Below are positions 46,439 through 57,408 of a stretch of DNA of 64,000 nucleotides, piece after piece (position 1 is the first letter of the stretch; each line of letters begins with the position of its first letter). This DNA comes from Leptodontidium sp. MPI-SDFR-AT-0119 (Eukaryota > Ascomycota > Leotiomycetes > Helotiales > Leptodontidiaceae). A program made the translations under genes and the position numbers. The notes under the pieces are model-generated. The model saw nothing but the letters and a program-made list of their open reading frames with translations, was not told where the DNA came from and ran no database searches. The stretch covers positions 2,170,001 through 2,234,000 of the forward strand of contig JAHLEZ010000012.1 in NCBI GenBank assembly GCA_020726505.1. Reading direction: 5' to 3'.

Positions 46439-48478
46439 TCATCTTTGGGAACTGCAACCACCACCCTGCTCCTCTCTAATGGCCTCAATCTCTTGTTCAT
46501 CCTTGACCTCACCACTAATAACACGGCCCTTGACTCTTTGCTCCATCTCATCGAGCTTGTAATTTTTCATCACCAAGCTCAGGAGGAAAATAGGTACAGT
46601 GACGCAGATCGCAATGATGAGAAGCGTGTGCATCGTCTCCTGATACGCTCTATTGATAGCCTCGCGCGTAGGCGAACCCATAGGATAGATGACCGCATTT
46701 TTAATGTTATTATAAATAACTGTTGCGTTGCTCTTCGTCGCGTCCGGGAGATAGAGGTTTAGTTGGCGGGGATATTCTTACTCCAGACTGCACCAGAGAT
46801 AGCTGATCCCACGGCACCGCCCAGCTCCACACAGGTGAGGAAAACGGCCGTGGCGACAGCGACGTGCTGGTGGTCGGTGCTGGCTTGGACTCCGAGTTGT
46901 GCTGGTACGTTAATCATGCCTCCGCCAACACCGACTGCGATCTGTGTCCCGACGAGAGTAGCCGTCGAGACTCCCATTGTGCGATATCGGATCATCAAGC
47001 CTATTCCCATGATGTAAATGCATGTTCCGAAGACGACATATGGCTTGTAGTATTTGGTGTACTTGATGAAGAAGGAAATGATGATCGAGGAGACCGTCGA
47101 GGAGAAGGAGAAGGTCTGTGTGATTCGACCGGCGGACGTCACTGATTCGCCTTGTACGACGATGAGGTAAGAGTAGAAGTATGGCTGGACAGAGAGGTAG
47201 AAAGCCACTACGACACGTTAGAATCTAGAAGTAAAGATGGATCATGAGGAGGAGGGGAACTTGCTGAAATAGAAGAATCCAACACCGCAGCCAGCACAGA
47301 ACGTGCGGGACTTGAGAAGGTGCATTGGAATCAAAGGATGTGGAGCAATCTTCTTGATGCTCTCCCAGAAAGGGAAAACAATGAAACAAATGATCCCGAT
47401 AACGAGCATGGCGATGATCTTACCGGATGCCCATCCAGACGATTGTCTCGCAGCAATAGTGAGAGAGATCAAAGTGAGCGCGAATGCTGCGCTCAAAAGG
47501 AGGATACCTCCCAAATCAAGCTCAAACCAGAGATGCTTCGCAACCTGAAAAGGCTTCATTCCCTTGAATTGCGACTCGGTCGTCAAGCCCAGTTTCTTCG
47601 CCTTGCGGTTGTTCATGAATAGTGACAAGGCGAGTGGCATGAACATCACCGGTAGGATGATACACCAAATTCCGTATCCCCATCTCCAAGTTGTCGTCTT
47701 CAGGATATCATTTCCGATGAGAGATCCCATCCAGACGGTAATCAGGAACGGAATATCAGGCAAACTAGACCAAAGAGCCCTGTTCAGAAGATCACTGGTA
47801 TCCGCGATGAAGATCTGCTGGAGGATCTGCAAACCAGTGTTTCCTGACGAGTAGAATATTTGTGCCGCAGCGAATGTCTCGACGTTCGTAGACACTGCCA
47901 TCTGGATGTATCCGAGGACGTAGAGGAGGATACTGAATGAGAAGGCTTCGAGACGGCCAAACACATCAGCCACTTTTGCCATGGGGGTTTTGATCACAGC
48001 TAATCTCGTTAGTGACTGTATAAAATAGAGAAGGAAGACACACCATTAACAACTCCTTGAACGACATAGACAGTCGAAATCAAGGAATGCGTCTGGAAAG
48101 AACTCGTCGCAAATACCGCTACTGACTGCACAACTTGCCCTTCGAGAGAAGTCGAGAATGCCATAAGGAAGATACTGAGACACGTTAATTTCAGTCACAG
48201 TTTTGCAATGGAGTAGAAACATACCTCATATATGCAAATATCAAACCCCACTTCGTCCATGTCATTGCCACCGCCTCCATATTCTTTACACCATTCTGCG
48301 CATCTTCATCTGGCGTACTGGCACCAGGACTGGGCACCGACTCTACATCGAAATTCTCAACAACTTTTTCACTGAGTTCTCCATTCCCACTTTCCAAAGA
48401 AACCGTTCCGTCAGGTCTTCGATTCGTGAAGGTGTCCAACTGGACATCCTTCTGCTGACCGCCGTGAGAAGAATCCAT
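46439..48478 (-). CDS. MFS siderophore-iron transporter (MirB/Sid-type), apparent frameshift near C-terminus
   Basis: Exons 48478-48225, 48174-48044, 47999-47265 and 47207-46439. A hydrophilic N-terminus is followed by about 14 membrane segments. Family landmarks are MAFSTSLEGQVVQSVAVFAT, ADVFGRLEAFSFSILLYVLG, GLQILQQIFIADTSDLLNRA and, near the end, REAINRAYQETMHTLLIIAI. Siderophore-iron proton symporters of this class take up ferric siderophores across the plasma membrane. The third intron has a GC-AG pair with the strong donor A|GCAAGT. Just after AVWSKNIP the frame hits TAA (46759), while the next frame continues perfectly as QLNLYLPDATKSN; one C seems to be missing at a run of four near 46772. 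As written, the last membrane segment is lost. An exact iron-GATA-factor site lies upstream. Confidence 0.88.
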
Positions 48479-49062
48479 CTTGCATCAGCACAAAGCGGTA
48501 AATAATAATTATTACAGTATTGAAGAATTCAAAGTGTGGGTATGTGAAGAAAGAAAGAAAGAAAGTTGTTTTAAATACAAGATCTGATAAGATGGGTAGT
48601 GCTAAGAGCTAGGAGATCACCAGTTTATCGGCCCCAAAGATCTGCAAATTCGCACATTACATTGGATGTGCAACGAGCTCTAGTCTGGCGCTAATATGAG
48701 TCCGCTGGATGCGTTTTTAGGTATCTCCGGTCGACGCTATAGTCCGCACACCAAAAATAAGACCCTTATAAATAAACTTCTATAAAACCTATTATAATCG
48801 CAGTTACTTTGATTTTTGGATAGAAATAATATGTAGCAGCTGCTAATCATATGGCCCCTTTGTGCTTATTTTGAATAAGAAAAAGAGGCTGCAAGTCGAA
48901 AATGAAAAAGGGGTGTTCAATTAGATCTCGGTGTTCTCGTGGTGTACGGATAATAGCGTCGACCAGGAGAGTATGTCATGACGGAAGCTAACGGGAATGG
49001 CGGCTTCTGGAGAGGTGCGTTCATCATCATGATTTAGATGAAGGGGTTTCTTTGGACACCGA
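48479..49062. promoter_or_regulatory. Promoter region of the siderophore transporter
   Basis: This is the upstream side of the transporter gene. It contains an AAAG-type simple repeat (about 48548-48565), the GATA site described separately, and an inverted CCAAT box at 48661-48665. I see no gene in it. Confidence 0.55.
48582..48590 (+). promoter_or_regulatory. Iron-responsive GATA factor (SreA/Urbs1-type) site
   Basis: The sequence ATCTGATAA fits the ATCWGATAA consensus reported for fungal iron-sensing GATA repressors. It lies 104 bp upstream of the transporter ATG. Iron repression of the gene is therefore likely by inference. Confidence 0.6.
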
Positions 49063-49537
49063 CTACAAAAGACGGAAATACTTGGACAGAAAGTGCACCA
49101 CGGATGATCGGTTGTATTCTAAACTGTGATCAGTGGCTAAAGTAGATCTAGAGTATGACGCTCTTGAGGCGGAGATGCTGGGGAAGAAGGAGAAGAGAGA
49201 ACCAGTTACTATTTCAGTTATGACAGTGTTGTTTTCATGTACTGACATTCGAGGGTACTTTCTCTATCTTTTGACGTTTTTGTTGTTGGCAAAGTCACAA
49301 GCGAAGCGGTCGACTTTGATTCAAACCAAGCAATCCCGTTACATGGATTCATGTCAACGCCGCTGCGCCGAGGATGACTTTCAGAGAGTCGAGGCGGACG
49401 AAATGGCGTGCCGCTTCAAGACCCATTCCGATATGATTTGGACCGGTGACGATAGTTGTTTGACCGGTGAACTTCTTGCTTGGGTAAGGGGGTTTCACCA
49501 AGATTTGAGATTTGAGGAGTGAGCCTGGGGAAGACAT
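49063..49537 (-). pseudogene. Short-chain dehydrogenase relic
   Basis: From ATG 49537 the frame reads a fungal SDR N-terminus: FTGQTTIVTGPNHIGMGLEA followed by ARHFVRLDSLKVIL. This is the Rossmann TGxxxGxG region, but the glycine motif is altered (GPNHIGMGLE, where TGSNxGLGLE is usual), and the frame stops at about 62 codons. Faint SDR-like sequence continues to about 49100 in another frame. A normal protein would have about 330 residues. The rest is missing or unrecognisable, so this is a decayed copy. Confidence 0.65.
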
Positions 49538-50556
49538 GCTGCAGCTGGGCGGGTTAAATCAACAAATAGCCGAGTTTCGTGTCCGCTTGTGAAATTGCAT
49601 ACACATGTATCAAAAAAGCGTCGAGACAGCAAATATTTTCCTTAAATTGCTGGATAAGGATTCTGCATCGATATCTGGAGACAGCTTGAATGAGCTTGCT
49701 CAAATACTTTCTCCAATATTACTCTCTGTTGACTACCGGCCGAACTTCAGATTTCTGTGAAACTCCGCCTATGGGCACAGGCTGGCGCTTGTTGAACAGC
49801 TGGATAGCCACAGGGCGCAGTGGGGTGAGTTTGACTCTCGGAGCCCATTTCTTGTGGTGGGAGGGGAGGGGCTAATGCAGGAACCTTTGTCGATTGGCTG
49901 CGGAGGCTCGGAGGTTTAAATCCCCATGAGAAGTTCAATGAGGAGAGCAAGAATAAAATACTTACCTTATGCTTGAACGAGAATGAATATTCCGCCTCTT
50001 TTGCTTGTATTTTCAAGCGCTACTTACGAGGTCACAATACGGACCAGTCGTTTGTGGTAGAGACGTGGAGGAGAGTGATGGGTCCAGGGCTAGGCTAACT
50101 CCTTGAGACAATTGCTTTGCTTGCCTCTTCATAGCTTCAAGATTCCAAGGCACAGTTTCACGCCCAGCCACGAGTTACACATCGTGTATCTTCCTGGGCC
50201 CTGAGAGGCTGAAACTTGCAGTTTGCCAGCGGGATGAGGCAGTGCATTCTAACTGCGTTGAGTATAGAAACATCACGTGTCTGGGGGCTAGATCTCATCG
50301 TCATGGGCGATCTTCATCGCAGCTACCCTTTGCAGCCACCATCGTCATTGTTTTTGATGTCTGCGTCTGTTTGCTGCTGCCTCGGAAGTCCCTTACTATC
50401 ATTTATAATACGTGTAAGTGTCTATGTAAGTAAGCTTCTCTCCTCTTTTCCTTTCATCAACCTTTGAATACAAAGTCATCAATCACATCTATCAATTCCA
50501 ATTCTTCAAAACAACAACAACCATCAACAAACGACTCTATCTCAACTTCATTCATC
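49538..50556. other. Intergenic
   Basis: No supported gene. The last 150 bp before the ATG at 50557 are A/C-rich, typical of a fungal 5' leader. Confidence 0.45.
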
Positions 50557-51101
50557 ATGTACATTCCATCCGCCCAGCAGATCCTTACAACCGGCCTCGC
50601 CATGACCGGTTGCATGACTTTGAAGAGTACGTTTCCCCTTGCAAGTTCCTCCGAATCCTTCTCCTCTACCCACAACCACTTCAACAATCTACTAACAACT
50701 TCCTAGAAGGCGATGAAGTAGCATCCGGCAAGATCCTCGACTTCGCTGTTGAGAAGTGCATCGATTCCGACGGCAACCAGCGTTGCACCAAGCCCTTCCT
50801 CGTCAAGAAGTCGACTTGCTACAACATCGAATGGAACACCGAGGGCGCTATCAGCCACACCACCGTTGAGATCAAGGATGCAGGAAGTGGAGAGATGGTC
50901 TACTACAGGGACACTAATGGAGAGTGGACTCCTGAGAAGGGCGAGGTATGTGCTACATTTCCCATTTTCTAAATCCGGCATGGGGGTAAATTGAACGGAC
51001 TTGTACTAACAGACACGCAGTTGGTCTATCTTGATTTCAAGCCTAAGATCTGGAAGACTGGCAATGATACCGTGGAGTACAAGGTAACCACCTGCAAGTA
51101 A
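50557..51101 (+). CDS. Small cysteine-bearing protein, unrecognised, possibly secreted
   Basis: Three exons, 50557-50626, 50707-50945 and 51021-51101, agree in phase and give 129 residues. The N-terminus (ILTTGLAMTGCMTLK) has a short hydrophobic stretch that could be a weak signal peptide. The rest is hydrophilic with four Cys after the leader, in KCIDSDGNQRC, KSTCYNIEW and VTTCK, and beta-rich alternation such as MVYYRDTNGEWTP and LVYLDFKPKIW. I do not recognise a family. Size, Cys content and regular introns are consistent with a small secreted protein or effector candidate, but secretion is uncertain. It is convergent with the NRPS-like gene, with stop codons under 200 bp apart. Confidence 0.65.
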
Positions 51102-51294
51102 AATGCTCGGCTTCAGTCAACATGGGTTAGGAAATGGAAATGGAAAATAGCAAACGGGGCTAGGGAGCAGGCAAGGCTCAAGGCTCAAGGAAAATAGGAT
51201 GATGTATCAATAAGCAGGCATGCAACGAAATCTATGAATTGTATCTATACGAAGGCTTTCCTTCAACTTCATCAACAAATACCTCGATTCCTTT

Positions 51295-54200
51295 TCAAAC
51301 GACCTGGGAAATGGCTTTCCCCCAGTTCTCCTCCGTCGCGAAAGCTTCCGCGACTCTCAATATCTCAGCCATCATCTCCTCAATCTCCACCCTCCTCAAT
51401 TGCGCATCGTCCCAAGTGGGATTAATCTTCAACATCGTCTGGTCCATCATGATACAATTCCACAATATGCCACAGTCTGTACGACTCTCCACTTGCATGT
51501 TCTTCAACCTCTCCAAGGACCATACCGGTGCCACAGGTAGCCAGTTGAAGATCTGTCTTCTGAAAGCATCACTGTAGAAGTCTCCTTCACCAGGAATTGC
51601 TTCGTTCATAGAAGCGACGAGTTGTCGCATCGGAGCATAGGCATGCTTATTCAGGAACTTCTGCTCCGCTTGTAATCTCTGCATCATCTCCAGGACAATC
51701 TCGTCTTTATCTACTGGGATCCGCACGAGACTTCCTTGAACAGCTGGCCCATCGACATCCATAGCTGGAGGCATTCGCTCAACTTGCCAATCTAGCAAGA
51801 ATGGCCACGAGCGTCCAGCCTGCGATTGTCCGAACAACGCGAATCCAGCTTTGGTGTATCTGGTTGTGACGACAGCTAATGCTGCTTTGACAATCTGAGA
51901 GCCTTCAATTCCATGCTTCACTTTCAGGGCCTGGATATCAGGCAGCTGTCCGAGAGCAGAGATTCCTTTAACTCCAACAGGATCAGCATCCAGATGTTTG
52001 CGAGGCGGACCAGGTTTTCCAGTCTTGATGTCAATCCAACCTTCCGAGTTGCCTTTGAACCATTCCGGTGCGATTTGTTTAGGGAACAGAGCTTCTGGGG
52101 TACGAGATATGCCATGCAGACGTTTGGCCTGCCAGTCCACGGATTGCCGAGCTAGGGCAGAATCTTGCAGCAAATACATGCTGTCAGCCCAAGCCTTGTA
52201 CGGTACATGAGGCTTGAGTGTTGTTCCGGGAGCGACGAGAAATTTATCCAAGTCCTCTAGGAAGATAGGGAGGGAGACGCCATCGAATACCGAATGCTGC
52301 CCTTGATACACCATCCCGGCACTTTTTTCCTCCTCAACATACGTAATAGCGAAACGGAACATTGGGCCTGGGAAGCAAGCAAAGTCCAGCTTCGGATCGT
52401 TGTACACCAGTGTAGGTAAATCCGAAGCATTCTTGATTGGATGCACGATGGTGATGCAGTGGGACCACCATTTCTTGCTCGGTCGGATTGTGGCGTGCAC
52501 AGCTGTGGTGTCGTCGAAGTATATGGCCATGGAGCGGAGCATGCTGTGATGTGTGACAGCGCCTTCGATGGCGTTTTGCAGCTCTTCCATACTTGTACCA
52601 GGACAGAGCCATGCGTGTCTGTGGTTCGAGGTCTGGGGACGGCGATATTTCAAGAACGTTTCTTGAGTGGTGTTCATTGGAATCACATCTTGCACATCGT
52701 TCCAATCGAGCCCTAGAGGTGCAAGGGTCTCATTACACAGCTGGATTGTCTTCTGGAATCTTGCTTCGTCGCCGTGGACATGGGCCATGTCATTGATCGT
52801 CGGAGGGCCATCACACTTTGGCACGATGTCTGAGAAAGATGCCTGTGCCTTCCCGCGAGATGAGAGCAGTCTGGCCTGCTGCTCAATACTTGGGTGCTCA
52901 GCAATTTCAGACAAGCTAATCAAAAGCCCGGCCTCTCGAAGCAAAGTAGCCGAGAATCGAGCGAGGATCAAGGAATCTGCCCAGTCGTGCACAGAAGTCT
53001 GATGAGTAAGTGTACCAGCCGGAAGACTCAGTAATTTATTCCAGACTCTCGTCAGGATCTCCAGCATGCTTTCTCCCTCCACTCTTCCAATTGTGCTTTC
53101 TCGCTTTTCCTTGTGAATCTCTCGCAGTTTCACTTTCTGAACCTTGCCGGAGGTTGTTCTTGGGTAGTCTTCTAAACCGAGATCTTCGAGTGTGAGAATC
53201 TCTTCTGGAACCCAGGCGGGTCCGAGTTCCTTGACAAGAGCAGCCCTGAGTGCAGAGGCATCGATTTCTTGACCTGGCTTTATCTTGACGATAGCGATCG
53301 GGATCTCCCCAGCAATGTTATCGGGGACTCCGACGACTTCTGCAGTCATATCGAATCGAGCCATGAAAATATCCTCGATGGATTTAGGCGAGATGTTCTC
53401 CCCTCCTCGGATGATCAAGTCTTTGTACCTTCCTACAATCCTCACATCTCCATTCTCCTCCATAACGGCTTGATCGCCGGTCTTGATCCAGACACCATGA
53501 TCATCAGTGTAAAAGGCATCCTTGCTGACCTTCCCAACTCCAGTCCAGTACTCATGAATGATCAAGTCCCCACCACAATGCAACTCTCCCGGCACACCCC
53601 TAGGGAGAACCTCTCCTGTCTCGGGATCACATATCCGAGACTTTCCTCCCGAGACCACTGGGCCGGCAAGGGTTGTCTTCGGAGGCGTGAGCGGAATATC
53701 TACAAACCGACGAACATTTGCAGGCCCAGTCTCAGTCATGCCATAGGCTTCCGTCGGCCTCTCAACTCCCAATTGCTCAGACGCCATCCTCAACGTCTCA
53801 GGCAAGATTGTCGTTGCGCCCAACAGCATCCATTTCAAACAACTCGTGTCCGTCTTCTTGAGATCTGGATGGTCAACCAAAGCATGCACCAATGCCGGCA
53901 CAGCTGCAAGATCCGATACCTTTTCCTCATGCACAGCTTTCAATGTGGTGCCAGGATTGAAAGTAGCAGATGGATGTACGATATGCAAACCAGGAAGATG
54001 ATACGGCGCCCCGAAAAAGTATCCCATGACGTGGAAATTAGAGGAATGGAAACAGGCGATCCGAGGATCTGCATCGGTGTTTTCCAGGTCGAGAATGTCT
54101 TTTACGCAGTACAAGACTGAGCGGAATGATTTGTTCGTCCATGGACAACCTTTTGGCATTGATGTTGTTCCGCTTGTTGTGAAGACTAGAACGACGTCGT

Positions 54201-54930
54201 CTTCCTTCCTCTCAATGACCAATTTGTCAAGATCCGTTTCCCCACGCTGAAAGTTCTCTTCGACGAACTTCTCCAGATCTTGCCAGCGATTTTGAATCCC
54301 ACTTCCGATATTCTCAACAGCCACCAACTTGACCCTCACACCACCCATCTCTTTGCCAACAACATCCTCCAACTTCTCCCCCAGCTCCCCATCACCGACC
54401 AACACCACAGCCGGTCTCAACATCCCAAACAAATGTCTCGCTTCCGGGGCATTACTCGCGATTTTGGGGTTCAGGGGCGCGAATATACAATTCAACTCTA
54501 GCGCAGCATAATTCATAACATGGAACTCGGCGCCGTTATTGACGAATGATGCGATGGTCTCCCCAGGTTTAACGCCAGACGCCGCCAGGGAGCAAGCCAG
54601 GGAATGTGAAGCTTGCGAGAGCTGGGCGAAGGTCCAGCTTAGATATGGCTTTGAGGAGATTTGCTGGCTGGAGGTTGTGGTTTTGGCAGATCCGTTGGTG
54701 GAGCCGTTGGTGCCATTTGTAAGAGGGAGGAATTTTGCCGTTGTTGAGGAGGAGTCGAGGAGTGAGGAGAGGTAGGTAGGTGCTTGATGCATACATGTTA
54801 GTGCTTTCTTGGAGGCGTGTTTCTGGAATGTTTCTTGGAAGAGCTCGAATACTGGCTTTACTGGGCCTGTGAGTGGTGAGCCGTGGGTTTCGGATAGGAG
54901 GATGTTGGTATTTCTGTTTGCGTGTGGCAT
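51295..54930 (-). CDS. NRPS-like enzyme: adenylation, carrier and condensation domains
   Basis: A single exon of 1211 codons. The N-terminal half is an ANL adenylation or acyl-CoA-ligase domain: FTTSGTTSMPKG (250-261), YGMTETG (396-402), GRYKDLIIRGGENI (500-513) and PRTTSGKVQKVKL (590-602, with the A10 Lys). A carrier-like segment follows with ADSL, where Ser653 is the likely phosphopantetheine site. From about residue 715 there is a condensation-type domain with QHSVFDG (878-884), a form of HHxxxDG with the catalytic second His and Asp kept. The order A-T-C lets the enzyme activate one acid and condense it with a free amine or alcohol. Substrate cannot be read. The upstream promoter lacks the iron-type GATA site seen at the transporter, so a siderophore role is only a possibility suggested by proximity. 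Confidence 0.85.
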   Translation of the reverse strand: MPHANRNTNILLSETHGSPLTGPVKPVFELFQETFQKHASKKALTCMHQAPTYLSSLLDSSSTTAKFLPLTNGTNGSTNGSAKTTTSSQQISSKPYLSWTFAQLSQASHSLACSLAASGVKPGETIASFVNNGAEFHVMNYAALELNCIFAPLNPKIASNAPEARHLFGMLRPAVVLVGDGELGEKLEDVVGKEMGGVRVKLVAVENIGSGIQNRWQDLEKFVEENFQRGETDLDKLVIERKEDDVVLVFTTSGTTSMPKGCPWTNKSFRSVLYCVKDILDLENTDADPRIACFHSSNFHVMGYFFGAPYHLPGLHIVHPSATFNPGTTLKAVHEEKVSDLAAVPALVHALVDHPDLKKTDTSCLKWMLLGATTILPETLRMASEQLGVERPTEAYGMTETGPANVRRFVDIPLTPPKTTLAGPVVSGGKSRICDPETGEVLPRGVPGELHCGGDLIIHEYWTGVGKVSKDAFYTDDHGVWIKTGDQAVMEENGDVRIVGRYKDLIIRGGENISPKSIEDIFMARFDMTAEVVGVPDNIAGEIPIAIVKIKPGQEIDASALRAALVKELGPAWVPEEILTLEDLGLEDYPRTTSGKVQKVKLREIHKEKRESTIGRVEGESMLEILTRVWNKLLSLPAGTLTHQTSVHDWADSLILARFSATLLREAGLLISLSEIAEHPSIEQQARLLSSRGKAQASFSDIVPKCDGPPTINDMAHVHGDEARFQKTIQLCNETLAPLGLDWNDVQDVIPMNTTQETFLKYRRPQTSNHRHAWLCPGTSMEELQNAIEGAVTHHSMLRSMAIYFDDTTAVHATIRPSKKWWSHCITIVHPIKNASDLPTLVYNDPKLDFACFPGPMFRFAITYVEEEKSAGMVYQGQHSVFDGVSLPIFLEDLDKFLVAPGTTLKPHVPYKAWADSMYLLQDSALARQSVDWQAKRLHGISRTPEALFPKQIAPEWFKGNSEGWIDIKTGKPGPPRKHLDADPVGVKGISALGQLPDIQALKVKHGIEGSQIVKAALAVVTTRYTKAGFALFGQSQAGRSWPFLLDWQVERMPPAMDVDGPAVQGSLVRIPVDKDEIVLEMMQRLQAEQKFLNKHAYAPMRQLVASMNEAIPGEGDFYSDAFRRQIFNWLPVAPVWSLERLKNMQVESRTDCGILWNCIMMDQTMLKINPTWDDAQLRRVEIEEMMAEILRVAEAFATEENWGKAISQVV

Positions 54931-57408
54931 TTTGTGGTATATTCTATGAGTTCGCTTGGGTCGAAGACGAGGAAGAGAGATTTAAATGAGGAAAGTGGAC
55001 AAGATCTTGGTTTTGAGTTATCCAGTGAAGTAAGAGTGAGAGGTGAAGATATATGGGAAAGGAAGCTTATGCTGCCATGACTAGATCTCTGGCTCTGAGA
55101 CTCGAAGCTTGCTATTATTCTTTGATAATAGACGCCTTTAACATACTATGTCTGACATTGACTGGCTTAGTGAGAGTTTAGCACTTTGGCGCATTTATTG
55201 ATCCCCCATCCCCAGTTCAAAGTCCCGCCCATCAGTGCCAGTGAATCCCATCTCCCACCAGGCAGAGAGAATGACGACGAGTGGCGGCAACAATGTCCTC
55301 GGAACTATCACACCGCTCAGCTGACACATTTTCCAGATCATTCATTAATATCCCGTCTATCGGCAATAACGAATACCCGAGTTTTGACCTGACCAAAATC
55401 CCCTTACCCCCCAGCATCCCTGCCAAGAGAAGCTTGGTGTTGACTTCTTTCTAAGCGAGATGCCAATGTTATAGGTCCGCCAATGCGAGGCTATGGCATG
55501 TGAGATGCGGCATGTGGAGATCGGCTATCTGGTTCCGTTTATATGTAGGTGAGAAATGTGATTACTTACATGCAGGTGAGCACTGCGTGGATTGGACAAG
55601 TTTGTTTGCTGATAGAGCTGATGTCACGTGTATCAGCTGCTGGGACGCGTTCCGGGTTGTTCTGAGGGTATTAACATTGGTGATGTAGGGTTTGTATGTT
55701 GCGGTTGGTAAATATGGCTTAGTGGTGGTTGGAATGTACTGTGGGGGGAGCACGAGACTTCTGGGATGGAGAAGTTGATGTTGGGAGTTTGGCTCGGCTG
55801 ATTTTCAGGGGAGGCATGATTAGTATTCAACACTTGACAGTCAACGCAGAAGCACTTTATCGATCATAAGTAAAAGCTCATTGCAGGCTAAGTGGCTTAG
55901 TTGTAATAGCTTCGCAGCATTTCGGATTAGTTCAGTAGATCAGTTCTGGCTTGACGACATTTTCTTTTTCAAAGTCAGCCGTGGGATTGCTCTCGCAAGT
56001 AACTTTTTAAACTCGGGATATTTGATTACTTTCATCCACCATCATGGGACATACCTTTAGCGTTGAAATGCTGGCCATCTTTCTCTTTTTCCTTCTTGGG
56101 AGAAAACTATTGTATTTGGGGGACATTTAACTGGCTAATTCCAACATACTTCAAAGCCTCAAGTTAGCTTCGAGGGTACTGCAAATCCGATGTTGGATAT
56201 CGATTTGTCCAACCTGACATGTACGGACGAAAGTCGGAATACTGTCAAAAGGGGAAAAGGAAGTCAAAATAGAGGATACTCTGGTTCTCGTCATCACGAG
56301 ACATAAGCTATGAACATGGGATTTAGAACGATTACTTGATCCAGTTAATGCTCTCCTCGTCAATCAGACCGATAAACTGCGACGTACTACATCGATTCCT
56401 AGACCTAATCATGATCTATTCAAGCGAGAGTATTTTTTATATTAGGTACCGTAGACCCTTCCATCCGCACTACAAAGTTTTGTTGCACGTCGCAAAAAAC
56501 TTCGAGAACGAAAACAACAACAACTAGGTGTTATCACGTGATCACAACTGTGGAGAAATTCGAAATCTTGCGAAAGATCACAGAACTATTCAGACAAACT
56601 CATGAGCACTTGGGCATGTATTGAATGAATGTGGAGAAAGATGATCATGTAGAAGGGCTAAAAAGGAAACCAGAAACCCAGGCTTGGCAGACTATCACGT
56701 GGCAACATGATGGCTCAAAAGTTTTGTTGCACGTCGCAGAAAAAGTTCGAGCTCGACGCAGAACTGAACGGATAAACAATTCCACGTGACAGTTTGAGAG
56801 AACTGCAGCGGCGTCAAGGAACCCGAGAGTTCTAGAGCCCCGAGTCAATCCAATTGATTCAGTCCAAAGAAGATGATCATAAGATCTGGGAGAACGGACC
56901 AGAAGGAAGGTTCCTCGTAGAAGTTTTTGGCCTCACGTGCTACAAGAAAACCACAAATGTTTTGTTGCACGTCTCAGTAAATTTCGAAATTTCGAAATCG
57001 AACTGCAAACTTTAAAGCTCCTGATTGGCTGACTGGGTGTCGCGAGGAACTTCTCTGGTCAAGCTCAGCAAGCCCCAACCACAAGTTCACAGTCTGCTCC
57101 CAAATTGAAGCTTTCAGTTATTTTTAAATCCCTGTTCTGGGGGTTGCTGGACACGTCAATTTTTATATTATTTACAGTCAAAAGTTGCAGAGTATAACTG
57201 TGGAGGAGGGCCAGTGGTGGGGATCGATCGCTAAAAGGTTGTAACCCCTGAAATCCAATATTGAGCTTCCACTCTCAACGGCAACCTCAGCAAACAGAAC
57301 GCTCTGCATTATCCCAACGCCAATATCAAGGTACAGCAGTTCGAATACTTCCGCAAGGAAGAGTGATCGAGATAAGGCATAAGGTGAACGTTCAGTCCGG
57401 CCCATCCG
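54931..57408. other. Intergenic region with tandem promoter repeats
   Basis: About 2.5 kb between divergent genes, with no supported coding sequence. The part from about 56470 to 57000 contains the tandem repeat units described separately. No Zn2Cys6 motif was found on the plus strand here. Confidence 0.5.
56477..56976. repeat. Three diverged ~240-bp tandem units upstream of a transcription factor
   Basis: The 18-mer GTTTTGTTGCACGTCGCA occurs at 56477-56494 and 56721-56738, and with one change at 56959-56976, so the spacing is 244 and 238 bp. Flanking sequence also repeats loosely, for example AAGATGATCAT and a CAGAA-rich stretch between copies. CACGTG occurs at 56535, 56696, 56783 and 56934. 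The array ends about 430 bp before the ATG at 57409. Confidence 0.75.

Noticed and set aside
46439..54930. Complete siderophore biosynthesis cluster
   Set aside because: No ornithine monooxygenase, acyltransferase or multi-module siderophore synthetase is visible; only a transporter and a one-module enzyme are present.
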